Origin: Allacma fusca
Taxonomy: Eukaryota; Arthropoda; Collembola; Symphypleona; Sminthuridae
DNA: 64,000 bases
Assembly: GCA_947179485.1 (NCBI GenBank)
Contig: OX359246.1
Location: 49,703,632 to 49,767,631 of the forward strand
Direction: 5' to 3'
This document shows positions 48,989-61,735 of the stretch, piece after piece. Below the pieces are notes generated by a model that was given only the letters and a program-made list of their open reading frames with translations, did not search any database and was not told the origin of the DNA. A program made the position numbers and the translations under genes. The first letter of the stretch is position 1; every line of letters begins with the position of its first letter.

Positions 48989-50356
48989 TTAAGTACGTGG
49001 TACTCGTGCTTGAATGCGAGCAGAACGACGAGGAGGGGGATGAGACACAGGGTGAACTTTTGAACGGGGTTGAACAACTTTGGGAGATGAAGTTGGAGAA
49101 GAAGTTTTGGTTGAATGACTGTCGGACGACTGAGAGAGGGAATCGGAGGGTGAAGAATGCATATAATCCTGCCAAGCTTGAAACTCATCTTGGTCATCTG
49201 TCGTATATATGTACTCAGGGTGGACAATACCATCACCCAAGTCTATGTTTACAATCTTAAGTTGAGAGAGGTGACATTTTATGACCGGACGGAGTTTGTG
49301 GGAAGGAAAGGTTAGTACAAGATCAGCATTATTGAATTTGTCTATATAGGTTATAGTATAGGGACCTATCCAGCGACAAAGAAGCTTGTCAGACAAGCCT
49401 ATTTTGCGTTGGGGGAGGAAGTATCTCACATGAGAACCGATTTTAAAGTCGAGGGCATTATACATGGAATCAAAACGTGCTTTGGCCTGTGCTTGAGCAC
49501 TTTTGATGAGTTGGGAAATACGATGATGTAAAGCTTGCACTTTACTGGGAGATAATTGCTGGAAGGACATAAGATTATTGGGAATAGAATTAAGAAGAGG
49601 AGCTGGAGGAGCTCGGCCGAAAAATGCTTCGAAGGGAGAAATCTTTGTTACTGAATGGTCTGAGATATTATAAGCAGCAATGACATAGGGAGTAAAAATA
49701 TCCCAATCTTGCTGATTATCAGATACAAATTTACTAAGCATAATTGCAATGGTTTGGTTGAGTCTCTCAACCGAACCATGAGAACGGGGATGATGTGGTA
49801 TACTCACATTATGGGTAATATTGAAACGTTGAAGAAGGGAAGAAACTGATGAAGATTTAAATTCCGCAGCTCCGTCGGAAATGAGCGTGGACATTCCAGG
49901 GAATGCAAGAATAAAAGATTCAAGCTGCATTGCTATATGTGATGATTCTCGGCACGGTAAAAGTGCTGAGTGCACCCATTTAGTGAATAAATCTGTAAGG
50001 ACAAAAATGTAAATGTTTCCACGTATGGTTTCACGAAATGGGCCAAGTAAATCCATGGCATATGTACTGCCTGGAGTCTTGACTGTAATGGGTTTAAGGC
50101 TATCCATACGGAGTTTTGTTAAACGCTGGCGACTTTGACAGTCACCGCATTGGGTGCAATGACGAAAAGTATCAGCTGTCATTGCACGCCACCAATAGTA
50201 AGGACGTATACGGGCTAAAGTTCGTTTAAAATTTAAATGACCAGAAAGGGGATGATTATGTGCGTTGTGTAATAGGGTTGGAATTAAAGCCTTGGGAACA
50301 AGAAGTAATTTGGGAGCTCGGGGGTTGAATTGGATAAAATAAATTCCATTGTCATT
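48989..50356 (-). pseudogene. Gypsy integrase
   Basis: HHCC zinc-binding start (HNAHNHPLSGH ... CTQCGDC), then catalytic D,D,E positions in YAMDLLGPF, ISDGAAEF and GSVERLNQ, and a GPY/F-type module (RWIGPYTITY). The C-terminal about 90 residues are Ser/Pro-rich with basic ends and no chromodomain. It joins element cDNA to chromosomal DNA. It is in frame with RT-RNase H but separated by a TAA, so it is unlikely to be made as a normal Pol fusion from this copy. Confidence 0.88.
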
Positions 50357-52093
50357 TTATAACAATTTAGAGCGTTTTTTAATTATTATACGAGAAATTG
50401 TTGGGTCAAGTTTTTGGGCATCAAGAAGATTAGTGGGGTCAATTAGAGGGACTGAAGGGGATGATTCAAGTGCAACTAGCCCAGGGATGTGTAAATCCGC
50501 ATCCGTATCTTTGGGAGTTGCAAGGGCGTAGGGGCATCGTGAGTCTCCATCCACGTTGCGATGGAGAGAGCCTTTTTTGTATTTAATGACATAACGATAC
50601 TCCTGTAAAATAATACTCATACGGGTGAGACGGGCAGAGGGATCCCGTTGGCATTTTAAATAGCATAATGCATGATGATCAGAGACAATAGTAAAAGGGT
50701 GAAGATAAAGAAATTCACGAAACTTTTTTACAGCAAAAACTACAGCTAAGCACTCTTTTTCAGTGATACTCCAATTCTTTTCTGCTGGAGTGAGGGAACG
50801 TGACACGTAAAAAATGGGGTGTTCTCCATCATCAAATTGCTGATGGAGTATACCGGCTAACCCTGAATTACTAGCATCGGTATATAAGATACAAGGCTTC
50901 GTTTCATCGTAATGACGAAGCACAGGGGCAGTACAAAGGGCAGTTTTCAATTCATCAAAGGATTTTTGACAATCGGGGGACCAATGATATAGGGAATGCT
51001 TTTTTAATAATTGTTGTAAGGGAGCAGCTTTTTGTGCAAAACCAGAAATAAAACGTCTGTAGTAACCTATAGTACCTAAAAAATTTCGGAGGGAGTCAAT
51101 ATTGTGGGGCCGATTTTGTTGCATTATTGCAGCAACTTTCGCAGATTCTGTGGAGAGACCTTGTTGGGAAAGAAAATAACCAAAAAGAGCATGTTCTTGC
51201 ATGGCAAAACTGCATGCGGGATTAAGTCGTAAATTAGCGAGAGATAGGGCTGTGAGAACTAAATCGAGTGCAATTAAATGGGATGGGAAATCTTTACTAT
51301 ATGGAATGATATCGTCAATGTACGAAACTGCATGGGTAAACCGAAGATTACCCAATGTTTTCATAGCTAAACGTTGAAAATATGCGGGAGCATTTTTAAG
51401 TCCAAAACAAACACGGAGATACATATACAGACCGAATTCTGTAATGATTGCCGTATAATGTTGGTCGTCAGGGTGAATAGCGGCTTGATAATAACCACTA
51501 AATAAATCCAAAGGGGAAAAATAAGCAGCATTACGTAATTGAAATAATAGGTCATCAATACGGGGGAGGGGGAAAAGTTCATCAATAGTAACTTTATTTA
51601 ATTTCTTGAAATCACATACTAAATGCCCTTTTGTCTTCTGTTTGACAAGAAAGACGGGAGTTGAATAGTTGGAATTATCGCAGGGAACAATAATACCAGC
51701 GTCAATTAATTTGTCAAGTTCAGCTTTGAGATAATCACGTTCAGCTGTACTAAGTCTATAAGGCTTAGCCTGAACCGGGGTGGAGGAATGTAAGCGAATA
51801 CGCATAGGGGGAAAAGTACATATTTTTAAATCATGTAAAGACCATGCGAATAAATAGGAGAATTTGTTCAGAAGGGTAATTATTTGAGATTTCTGTGTAG
51901 GGGTAAGGTGAGAGTTTATATGGATGTGTTGAAGTTGGGCTTGAGTAAGTGGAGAAACATTTGTAGGAATGTCGGGAGGGAGAGTTAATGGAGTAACGGA
52001 CTCATATGTATTTAACGTGCCTAAAGTTGTACCTGCTGGTAAGGTCTGAACTTTATTAGACATGTTACACACAAGTACATGACGGGGCGGCAT
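50357..52093 (-). pseudogene. Gypsy reverse transcriptase - RNase H
   Basis: 578 codons. RT motifs: KPYRLSTAERDYLKAELDKL, GHLVCDFKKLNKVT, LFSGYYQAAIHP and the active site SYIDDIIPYSK. The RNase H starts near LYTDASNSGLAG and includes NWSITEKECLAVVFAV and VSDHHAL. Upstream, the frame continues through a TAG into the protease; downstream a TAA precedes integrase. The domain itself is otherwise intact. Confidence 0.92.
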
Positions 52094-52123
52094 ATTGACG
52101 AGAGCTGGGAGAAAAATATTATA

Positions 52124-52656
52124 CTATGTGGAGATGGATGAGTTAGCTACAAAACAAAGTGATGGAGATGTAAAAATGGGTGTAGTTGGGACATAGAATT
52201 GACGACGCGGAGGAAGTTGGAGAGTAAAGAGAGATTTTATAGGTACAGAACAACCACAATGCGAAGTACAAGGGGCTGTATATGCGTGTCTGCGTATATA
52301 GTGAGAGTGTGTGGAGTTGAAGAGGGAATGATGATAAATGTCGACTGTAAGTTTATACTGTGAAAGTAAAGTGCAACCTAATATGAATGAGGGTGTGAGA
52401 AGGTCTAAAACTTGAGCTTGAGCTGTGTATGGGACGTTGTCAATCTGAAAGTGTAGCATCACAATAAAGCGTGTACATAAATGATTTTTGTCTGCAGTTA
52501 AAATGTAACGTGGAGGGCAAGGAACGAGCACTGAATTAAGAGGAACACTTTGTTTATGAATTAAATTATGAGAAGCTCCAGTGTCAACAAGAGCGTCTAA
52601 AATTACATCATTAAATGAGCATAGTACATAAGGGCAATGAGACGGGTCGGAGACAT
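52124..52656 (-). pseudogene. Gypsy aspartic protease
   Basis: The active-site run LVDTGASHNLIH lies at about 52555-52590, upstream of the first ATG of the frame, so the domain is entered by frameshift from the nucleocapsid frame rather than by its own start. ILGCTLLSQYKL marks the second conserved part of the fold. It overlaps the end of the nucleocapsid frame at about 52657, the layout expected for ribosomal frameshifting. It ends in TAG 30 bases before the first RT ATG. Confidence 0.8.
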
Positions 52657-53190
52657 TTATTGAGGAAATGTAATCAATGGATAAGCCTGTTGGGGAGGTT
52701 GTTGTGTCTGAACTTGGGGTTGTTGTTGTGGAGGGGTGAGAGAAATCTCTAGACGTTGTACGTTCGAGCGGGGTTGATTGTTGTAACCGCCTCGGCGATT
52801 GTTGGATTGATTGTAATTCTGAGGCATTAATGGAGGGGGTCGGTTGTTTTGATAGCGATTCTGATTCTGGTAATAATTTTGTTGCCGGGGGCCCTGACCT
52901 TGATTGTAAGAGCCCCTTTCAGCGTTTCCCGACCGGCATTCACGAGCCATGTGACCTTGACGGCCACAATTATAACATTGGATGGAACGATTTTGGGACT
53001 GATTTCCAGAATTATTATTATAATTGTTATTGGGACGGAAATTTCCACCCCCACGAGAAGGTTGCGGATTTCCGGAGGCTTGTTGAGCCTGATTATTGGA
53101 ATGGGATGGAGCGCCACGGCCTCGGCCACGACCTCCTCTACCACGATTGTTTGCAAAGCTTACTTGAGCATTGGGGGCGTCACTAATGCC
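52657..53190 (-). pseudogene. Gypsy nucleocapsid (CCHC zinc knuckle)
   Basis: Arg/Gly-rich region (NNRGRGGRGRGRG), then CYNCGRQGHMAREC, a perfect CX2CX4HX4C knuckle, then an Asn/Gln/Pro-rich tail ending AYPLITFPQ. It binds element RNA in the particle. It is in a different frame from the gag capsid part, with the switch near 53197. Confidence 0.85.
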
Positions 53191-53194
53191 AAGT

Positions 53195-54220
53195 TTAAGA
53201 AACGGCAGCGAATTCTTTTTGTTCGCAAAAACGGACTAATGCGGCCATGCTGGTATAACTATATCCAGCGGCTTGGGCTTTCATGTGAGGGAGTAGTCCC
53301 TCAATGCCCCAAGCAACTTTGTCTTCATTCGACATACTGGGGTTGTAACGTGTGCAAATGTAATCAATATCATATAAAAACTTTGCACAACTTTCGCCTT
53401 CTTTTTGGGAGCGAGTTTTTAATTCATTAAGGTAAACCGTGCGGTCTTTCGCATAACGGTCCTTAAAAACTCTGAAAAATGACGCAATATCTGTGATTGT
53501 TGGGGGTTGTTTGGCGATTTCTGCTTGGTACCAAGTATATGGGTCACGAACCAATAAATTGGGCATATGACCTTGAAGAGTCTTCCAATCCCAAGAATAT
53601 TGGGCGACGACTCTTTCAATGTCAAGTACAAAATCATTGATATCATGAGAGGTGGGGTCAAACTGACTTAACTTTTTAAATTGCACAATAGAATGGATGG
53701 GAGCTGTGTTAACAACAACGGTGGTTGTAGCCGTGGTAGTCATGATCGTGCGTAAATTTTTACTGGCAAATCTGATTTTTAAATTAAAAGAAATGGGATT
53801 AAAGTTTCTAGTTTTTAAAGGTTTAGGAGGAAATAATGGGAAGGGTGGAGGGCCTGGTGTAATCGGGATATTATCTACAAAATCCCAAAAACCTAAAAGA
53901 TCGGGTTTGGGAGTCTTTAGGAATGTTTTACCATTCAAAATTTGACTATGAAAGTCGATGGTTCTATGGGGTATAAATGGAAGTGGATTCTGAAGTTTAC
54001 CTAAAGGGGGTGGTATCGGTGGGATAATTATCTTTAACTTCTCTGATGTAGAATCACAGGTGGGATCAGAGGGCTTTCGTTTGCGTTTATCTGCGCGTAA
54101 CTTTAATAATCTGTCTAATGCATTTGCATCTAGCTCGGGCTGGGAATTGGAGCGAGTCTGTCTACTTTGTGTTTTGGGTATTGTTGAGGGAATCTCTTTT
54201 TTGGGCTTCTTATCTGACAT
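53195..54220 (-). pseudogene. Gypsy Gag capsid
   Basis: 341 codons starting MSDKKPKKE. The N-terminal half is basic and Pro-rich; the second half reads like a retrotransposon Gag capsid (FKKLSQFDPTSHDINDFVLD, FFRVFKDRYAKDRTVYLNEL, KEGESCAKFLYDID). It stops at 53195-53197, just where the nucleocapsid frame takes over. Confidence 0.8.
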
Positions 54221-55112
54221 ATGTCATTGGGGAATAATGCATTTAATCTTTGTACGTACCTTTTATCCAGTAATCCGCACTGACTCACAGGGTTGTCTTT
54301 TGCAAAACCTGGGGCAGGGGATGTTTATCTAGTATACTTGTAATTACCTTTACAACAACGGGGAAATGTCTTCACGAGTGCCTCCTGTCAGGTCACATCA
54401 AAATTAGGAAGGTGAGCAATATTACGTTCATTGGGTCTTCCTGGCAGCTGCTTTAATCTTCAAACTGGATTTCTATATTCAAACTCAAAATCAAGGGGTA
54501 TATGTGCACAATTAATCAAACCTGCTTTATCAAATCAATTACTTAAAATAGCGCGCACCCGGGGAGTCTTGTTTGGAATTGGGATATAAGGTTTTCATGG
54601 GCCACCATTTTGGTTTATGTTGGCGTGTATCAATATGAGATAAGATCGGATGTCAAAATATATGAATATTACATAAATATGAAGCTCAATTAATTATTTA
54701 TGAGAATCAAAACGATAAGCCAACGAATAAATTAAACCATTGAAGTTGATCTGCGAATAATGAGAAGATTAAATATAATTGATTTGTTTATAAAATCGAA
54801 AGAAACTGAAAGGAAATTAAAGAAAGATTAAACGATTGATTGGGTTGATCCGAAGACCAGAACAAGACTAAAAATATATTCTTCCAGATCTTCTGGACTA
54901 GGTACACTAGTCCTAATGATCGCTGACTTCTAAAATTAATACATACATAAGAAATGGGTAACGGAAGTTACCAAGGCCGCTGACTGGATACAGTCAGCAA
55001 ATAATAATTTTTAATGATTTAGCTCACAGGCTAAAATGTACTTTAAAATGATCCTTAAATTATTGTATGGAAATACATACTTAATTCATCTTAACCTAAC
55101 AATATTGTAGTA
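54221..55112. other. 5' flank of the gypsy element
   Basis: Expected place of the 5' LTR and leader. I found no copy of it near 48.0-48.9 kb and no clear TG...CA ends. About 54963-55005 can form a small hairpin (GCTGACTGGATACAGTCAGC). Confidence 0.4.
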
Positions 55113-55610
55113 ATGTCAAGCAACGTAGCTTCCTGTGGAGTGTGTATGCTCAAAATAAGGAACTTGGCACTATTCTTACATTGCTCTCTATGTACTATTA
55201 TATACCATAGGAAATGTGTATGTATGAGTTTACCGGTGTACAGATCTAATAATTTAGATATGTGGCATTGTGCTTCCTGTGTACAAAATAACGTAATTCT
55301 TGACAATAGCTTATTAAATATTGACCTAAGCTTACCCTGTACTGTTGATGACCCTGCTATCTACAACGCTCACTGTATTCAACGTAAGTTAGTAAAATGT
55401 ATGTAACTCAACATGAATAACTTTGTGCAACATAAATTGGAGGAGGTAAAATTAATGATTTTTGAAAAAACAATTGATATTTTTGCTGGCGTAGAAACAT
55501 TTTTTAATTCCGAAACAAACCTAGGTACTTACTCTGTCCCTGGATACAACTTAATTACACTAAATCGCACACATAAAAAAGGGTGGAGGTATTTTGTTAT
55601 ATATATATAA
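55113..55610 (+). pseudogene. Non-LTR retrotransposon fragment with PHD-like finger
   Basis: The first 97-codon frame has a Cys/His series (CGVC ... LHCSLC ... YHRKCV ... WHCASC) like the PHD-type fingers in ORF1 of CR1-like elements. A second frame from 55413 reads like the start of an endonuclease (FVQHKLEEVKLMI, DIFAGVETF, YSVPGYNL, NRTHKKG). After about 55610 the coding signal ends. A truncated, old copy unrelated to the full-length LINE at 3.5 kb, whose ORF1 lacks this finger. Confidence 0.65.
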
Positions 55611-57719
55611 GAGTGTGCTAGTCAAACTGCTGAAATGATGGTGTTTTTGAAAACAATAAAATTTGCTGGTGTTATGTTCCAAGAAATCGCTCATAACTTC
55701 ATATGACTTATGCTTCACCTCACATGTCTCCTTGCCACGAAAATAAAGGACAGATGGATATATTTTAGCCTGAAATGGAGTCCTGCACATAGCCTTGAAA
55801 TATGGATTAATAAATCATTTCAAAATAAGAGTGGCAGTAAGTAATATATAACATGGTTTGCTTCAACGATGATACATATTCTGTCTGTTTCTTAATAATA
55901 AAATTATGGGCATTTATTTTGGGATGAAATACTATTTCCATGAAATCGAAGACCAAGTTCGTTGTGATGGATAGTAGTCGTACGGTCGCATGATTCCCTT
56001 TGATAAAATTCAATAATAATAACTATCATGAAATATTATTTTTGAGAACAGATTTTTGAATTCGTTGTCCTACATTTCGCAAGGGATATAAGATTCAGAA
56101 ATGAAATTCAGAAATTACCTTCCAGAGTCATTTACAAAAATCAAACCCCAGCTATTTAATATTTACGGGAATATGAAAAGATGAGGATGGTTGCATTGAT
56201 GTCAAATTGTTCAAGAATCGGAGCCATTACCATACCCTCATATTTTGTTTTTTTTAGTTTCTCTTTTTTCAAGGCTGGTTCCTTGGGTACCTGGTTACCC
56301 TATACAAATCGAATTGTCTTGGTCAAATTGTGTAGAGGACGAGCTTTGACTACAAGATGCTCGACAATAAAAATTACAGAAACAAAAAAGCTTGCAAACT
56401 TTTGTAAACACATACCCTAAAGGCCTTAATTATTTCAGGGTCTGGACTAGCGTTTTCATTGGGCATTATGTGACATTTAATGCAGTTCTTTGAAGAAGAT
56501 CTTCTTAATAATGATCTTCTTTCTTGATCTTCTGAAACCCGGTTGGTACAGTTTTGGCTATTTGCTTTGGGTCGACCTCTGGCTGAACAATTAATTCCTG
56601 AAAATGTTGTATTTCTTTATCAGATTCCGGCAGATTGTCCTTACGAATGTTCTGGTAGTTCTCATTGTTATTGGTGGTTTAAATTAGAACAAGAATCCCT
56701 ACACCATTAACACAAAACAGCTCCTTACCATCACCGCACCTAAAATAAATCATGGCGTAAATTAATGCCTAAAGGAGACACTTGATTGTACTAGGCAATA
56801 ATCTCTCCGCAGGTTACTGTCCTGTGGTAGCAAAAATACTAATTTATTTGAAAATCCGTTGACCACAGAACTTAAACCAAGTAATTATCTCTTCGTTTGG
56901 AAAAACTCGTGCACTAAGCGTCACTCTATTCCTGGATCATAAATATTTTTTAAATTTGATTACGACACTATGTGGTATGTACAAACAATGACAACGAAGC
57001 CAGAGAGCTTTCTTTGTAAATTGTGCATGCAGAGCTGCAATGGAGAGCGGATACTGCAAAATTTCGCTGAAAACGTTTTTTAATTGATAAAACCAAATTA
57101 TTTATCTACAACAGTGGCACATCGACCCGACGTTTTGCAAAAACATAATTTACAGGAGTTAGTACAACTGACTAATCACGTTAAACGTGGAAATATTATA
57201 TAGCCGAAAAATCAAATGAATCATTATGAGTTTTACAAATAGTCGAAAGTATTTATGAAAAAATGATTTATAGCGTGAATACTCTGGTGGCAGCATGAAA
57301 TTAAATAATGAAAACTAACAATTTTTAATGAACAGCAAGTAGTATTCAAGCTTGACGATTCAAAATCTAAATTAAGAAATTGTTTCTAATTTAACTGGGA
57401 ATAAACTTACAACGTACTACAAAGCAGGGTTTCATGAAATGCGTATTATACGCATAAAAAAGAAGCGCATCGTAGAAAGTTAGCAAATCTTGGTAGTTCT
57501 TATAATGCAGTTAACCATACCACAAGCTGCTTAAAACTATTCTAAGAAAATGAGAAGTTTAAATCTTTAGCTAGGACTATAAAATTGTTCTGTCTGCACA
57601 AATACCAGAACTGAAATTATTCCGTTTTTTCGACATTTTTAAATGATGTCTTTGAATGTAACTATATTTCTCAAGAATTTACAACTGTATGCAATTTACA
57701 ATTACAACGGGATTTGTCA
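55611..57719. other. Gene-free DNA with a decayed MITE
   Basis: 56041-56150 carries GATTTTTGAATTCGTTG, GAAATTCAGAAAT and TTACAAAAATCAAACCCC, matching the right part of the MITE at 41925. No other feature seen. Confidence 0.5.
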
Positions 57720-58230
57720 TTATGGCTACACATATCTCTAGCGTAAGATTAAAAGCTAAGGAACACAATGTTATTATGAAAGAATACAATGTAGGTATTA
57801 TTTGTATCACAGAAAGCTGGGAAAAATAAAAACACCCTGGGCAGAGATATACCTATCTCTGGATATCACTTTATCAGAAAAGACATTTGTACCAAGGTGG
57901 TTGGCGGAGTTAGTATCTACAGTGATTGGGCAATAATCTGCATTACGCGGTATCGAGTGTACAAAAGTATGCCTAAAAAGTTTCAGGTAATAGATATCGT
58001 CGTAATCAAACCAAAGGCTAATAATTCACACATTCTTCTGCGAGACGAGGCGGTTTGTGACTATTATAATTGTAATATTCATAGCTTTATTAGTTTGTAA
58101 AGAACCTTTGTGTGCATTATGAGTACTGCGTTCCCACTCTATCCTAAAAGAAACAGAAAAAGAACTCTTTTTCTTCCAAGAAGGATTTGATTTTATTGGG
58201 TTGTTTTAGAGTTTATAGAGTCGTAATAAA
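57720..58230 (+). pseudogene. Non-LTR endonuclease fragment
   Basis: Conceptual pieces MKEYNVGIICITESW, ISGYHFIRKDICTK, VVGGVSIY and IDIVVIKP follow the order of a LINE endonuclease domain (catalytic Glu in TESW), broken by stops and frameshifts. It ends near a GTAAGTAAGTAAG-type repeat at about 58228, as expected for a LINE tail after internal deletion. Confidence 0.6.
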
Positions 58231-59089
58231 ATTAAGTAAGTAAGCATCATCCGGGGTAAAGCCCTAAGCCAGGATTGAAAGGCTTTAAATATCCCCCAAA
58301 TTGCTTCAAGTTCTGTATACAGGTGTTCAAACAGTGTCGTTTAACTGTTAGGAATGATAAAATACCCGCAGACCGGCCGACCCGAGGATTACCAACAAGA
58401 GGGTAAATCGACAAAAAATAAAAACAACCGTGGAATGTAAGAAGTGGCCATTGAACCGGATCGCCACTGGCGAAACAAGCGCCTCTTGACTTAATGTTAA
58501 TGGCGGTACCATATAGCACAGACTGATGAAAAGCAACTATAACGGAAGAATTGCCGTAATTAAATATTTACTCACAAAAAGAAGAATATAACCAGAAGAA
58601 GAGCTGAGAATCAGAAAAATATCCCACCAAATAGAGATCTTAATACTGGGCTAAAGAGTTTTGGTCTGATGAATCCAAATTGGATTTAAAAAACCACAGC
58701 AGAGAGTGTGGAGACGACCTGGAGAAGAACTAAAGTCATGCTGCCTACAATCCACTGTGAAACACAGAGTATGTAAACTTAAATTAATCCCCTGATTAAT
58801 TTTAGGTAAGGTGATGGTATAGGACTGTTTTTCTGCTAATAGGGTAGCACATTCCAACTACCATGAACAAGGAGATTTTCAAGCTCGTTGATAGACATTA
58901 TTTTTACAAACCAGCCAACGTTTCAAATAGAATCAGGAGTTTACCCAACCAGATCAGTTGCAACCACTCACAAACTCACTCAATGACTTTAGTTCGTGGA
59001 TTAAATATAAAGCCACTAGAAATGAAATCACCAGACATATTACCAAAATAAAAAATATGAAATAAATCGTTGCATGAAGGGTTCAACTA
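58231..59089. other. Gene-free DNA
   Basis: Short overlapping open frames only, none with recognisable motifs. A frame from 58863 to 59051 may be decayed LINE sequence leading into the next fragment. Confidence 0.4.
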
Positions 59090-59440
59090 ACAAAATTAAA
59101 ACGGCATGGAAATTATTCAACCGTGAAAAACTTCTACAGGTAATTTCAAGCATACCTAAAGGACAAAAAATCCAAGTGAAAGTCTGAGAAAGCCTATAAG
59201 ACCCCAGACAAGTGAAAGTTGGAATTCCACAAGAGAGCTGCTTTTCTGTCCTAATTATTCATACATGACATGCTCAAATGCTGGAGTCTGTTTGCTGATG
59301 ATTTAGTACTGTATGTGTCTGCAAAATCCCTTCATTTAATTCAAAGTAAGATGAACCACGTACTAGAAGTTCTAGAGCCATGTGCTCTGAAGAACGGAAT
59401 GTTCATCAACCTTGAAAAGACTACATAGATAGTGTTTAAA
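59090..59440 (+). pseudogene. Non-LTR reverse transcriptase fragment
   Basis: About 59290-59430 reads FADDLVLYVSAKSLHLIQSK and later INLEKTT, the catalytic FADD box and the following helix and KT motif of a LINE reverse transcriptase, in a few frames with stops. An upstream piece (KVGIPQESCFS) resembles the GVPQGS-type motif. Only a short relic. Confidence 0.7.
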
Positions 59441-60260
59441 TCTCCTCATTAAAAAACCTGAAGAATGCATGGTCTAATGTATTGAACAAAAACCAATTGA
59501 AAGGAAGGGTTGTATGCTTCGTATGATGAGAAAATCTTATCGGTTGTTCTAAGATCAGAAGCAAATTTATTAGTGTCCAAATAGAATATGAGAAAAATGA
59601 GAAGGGAATAGTTGAGATTCTACCTAGTGTCATCATAACAGTACATTGAACCAGGATAATTGGGAAGAGAAACCTGGAATTAGAAATTGAATAGGAATAT
59701 AAAAGATTAAAGTTCCTAGACCAGGAAAATAATAATAGACTTAAAAATTCGAAAGTAAAAATATACAACGAGAACGGATGTGAGCGGTTCCGCTCATCCG
59801 CTTTTATAGGAAAAACCTTATTAGGGAAAAAAACCACATTCGATTCTCTCGATCTCTCATGTATTTATACATAATTTTCTAACTTTCAATATTCTCTCAA
59901 CCTTGATTAATTATACTAGATGTAATGAAAGATCTTATATTAACAGAGTCACAACATTTTCTTAATTAATGTCGTAAAAGTGATCCACATGGTAAGTCCA
60001 ATAAAGAACAGTGCCGCGGATCCGATTATTCCTCGCACCTTTCATTGATATCAGCCTAGTCCTATCAAGGATATGAAGCTGAAATCGGTAGCTGTGTGCA
60101 GTGGTTCATACGACACCTTTATATGATTTTCTCGAACGTCTTGATTGGATAGATATTGTAGATGACGCTTTACTTGCAAGTTAATGGCGTTGAGGGAACA
60201 CTTCAAGACGCAGGGCATATCAACCTCAAAAGTAGAGATTTTTACCGTAATGTGCAGTTT

Positions 60261-60990
60261 CTATGATACTGCTGAAAGATGCACTGGCACAAAAAATCCA
60301 ACGGTAGAACATTCAAGACTGGCTAAATCTTCTCCATGATCTACTCTAGCTTCGTATATAAGGGTGCTACCAATAATGCAGCTATAACATCCATTGATCA
60401 TGATGAACTCAGCGAGCAGGTTGATTTCTGGTCTTCCATGATCAATCCATAGTGTTCTGTAGTAATCTGGATTTCCAACAGTGTTTGAGGAACTTTCAAA
60501 GATGATGTATTCATCATAAGAAACCAGTATACCATCTATCAATTTCAACGGTAACGGCTACATGCTCATGAGCTTAGTTGGACTAATTAAATCGGATAGA
60601 CACTTTACTCCATTTATGTCCGCCAATGCACGTAGAAGGGTGGAGCTCCCAAAACAGTTCGCGTTAAGGTCCTTGGCGTCTTGAAGGCTATCACACAGGA
60701 TTTGTACTAGACGAAATCCTGTAATTTCGCTCCTATGGTTGCAAGGCGGTGAAGCAAATTGCTTTACACTTGTAATTATGCACTCGAATAGTACAGTAGT
60801 CGGTGTTTGGAATACCAATATTAGAGTCAACTCGATGTCATCCAATGTTTGTGGGTAGCCGACTTGTTGTCTAGCTGTTCTCCTGGTGACCTTGTCACCC
60901 ATGTGGGTTGTTATCCTGAGATTAACGGAGAACACCCATTCGGGACAATCGTAAACCGCGAAGGCTTGGTTAGTTGGGTTCTCAAGCTAT
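60261..60990 (-). pseudogene. Unassigned coding-like relic
   Basis: On the minus strand one frame is open from about 60990 to 60261 except for a TAG at 60558-60560. It reads DCPEWVFSVNLRITTHMGDK, DDIELTLILVFQTPTTVLFE, RALADINGVKCLSDLISP and, after the stop, KLIDGILVSYDEYIIFES. The composition is that of real protein, more balanced than the surrounding AT-rich DNA. There are no splice signals or family motif that I recognise. An endogenous viral fragment or a dead gene are the main options. Confidence 0.4.
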
Positions 60991-60999
60991 GAACGACAG

Positions 61000-61735
61000 T
61001 AATTGTAATACTTTTTCCAGACCCAAGGACATCTAGGAATTCTCAAATTCAGGCATTGGGACCAACCGTGATGTCCCATCGAATTTTTAAATTTTTAAAT
61101 CGTTCTATGAATGCCCAAATCACGGCATTGGTATCCACGGTATTCAGCCTCTGCGCTATAATTGTGGCATTGAACAGAGCTACGAAAGTTACCCACAGCT
61201 TGTGGTACGAAATATAGCAGCTGTTTTAAGCACTTCATCCACTGATTTGGTCTCTACTATGCAAGTTTCTAACAGTTTGTTATGCGTGTCTTCGATCCTG
61301 CAACCGGAAGATTGTCCCAAAGGTTTAAGAGCCAAACGGGTATTTATGCGTATGGAACATGTCAATTTACCAGCTACCTCACTACACTCTCTGGAAGATA
61401 CGGTCATGGCCGCGAAATTAGTACAATCGGTGCAGTGTGTAGAAATGAAAACTAAAAAGATGAACTACGTGTAAGTTCCAAGCAAGAAAGGGCCGCAGTA
61501 TCTTCTTCGGCGATCTGCAATTCTTAGAACCTTATTTCTGATGTTGACAGTGGTTGGTCTATATGAGGAAGAGGTAACCACTCAGAGGGGAATATCATCA
61601 TTTCCTATTTCGGCATCTTCGGTGGACACGCGTTGGTATGGCGCTCAACTACATCGAGCGTGGCTTAATTTGAGGCATGCTCGATATTGTCAACAGAAAC
61701 ACCAGGTTATCAGTAGTGTTTATAATGGGGAGTAA
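61000..61735. other. Mixed open frames, no assigned gene
   Basis: Frames on both strands (for example 61202-61474 + and 61189-61407 -) overlap. Neither has a known motif. They may extend the relic at 60.3-61.0 kb. Confidence 0.3.

Larger units (their letters stand above)
48989..54220 (-). mobile_element. Ty3/gypsy retrotransposon internal region, damaged
   Basis: On the minus strand in order: gag (54220-53195), zinc-knuckle nucleocapsid (about 53190-52657), protease (about 52640-52124), reverse transcriptase plus RNase H (52093-50357) and integrase (about 50340-48989). The domain order PR-RT-RH-IN is that of Ty3/gypsy. Protease to integrase is one frame broken by a TAG (52124-52126) and a TAA (50357-50359); gag and nucleocapsid are split by a frameshift near 53197. 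I compared the flanks by eye and found no LTR pair and no primer-binding site, so the ends are lost, diverged or beyond what I can see. Confidence 0.88.

Noticed and set aside
48958..49260. Plus-strand 100-codon frame over the integrase
   Set aside because: It lies antisense to the integrase tail and has no motif; a shadow frame.
54221..54960. 5' LTR of the gypsy element
   Set aside because: No matching sequence found on the other side near 48.0-48.9 kb by eye; calling an LTR would be a guess.
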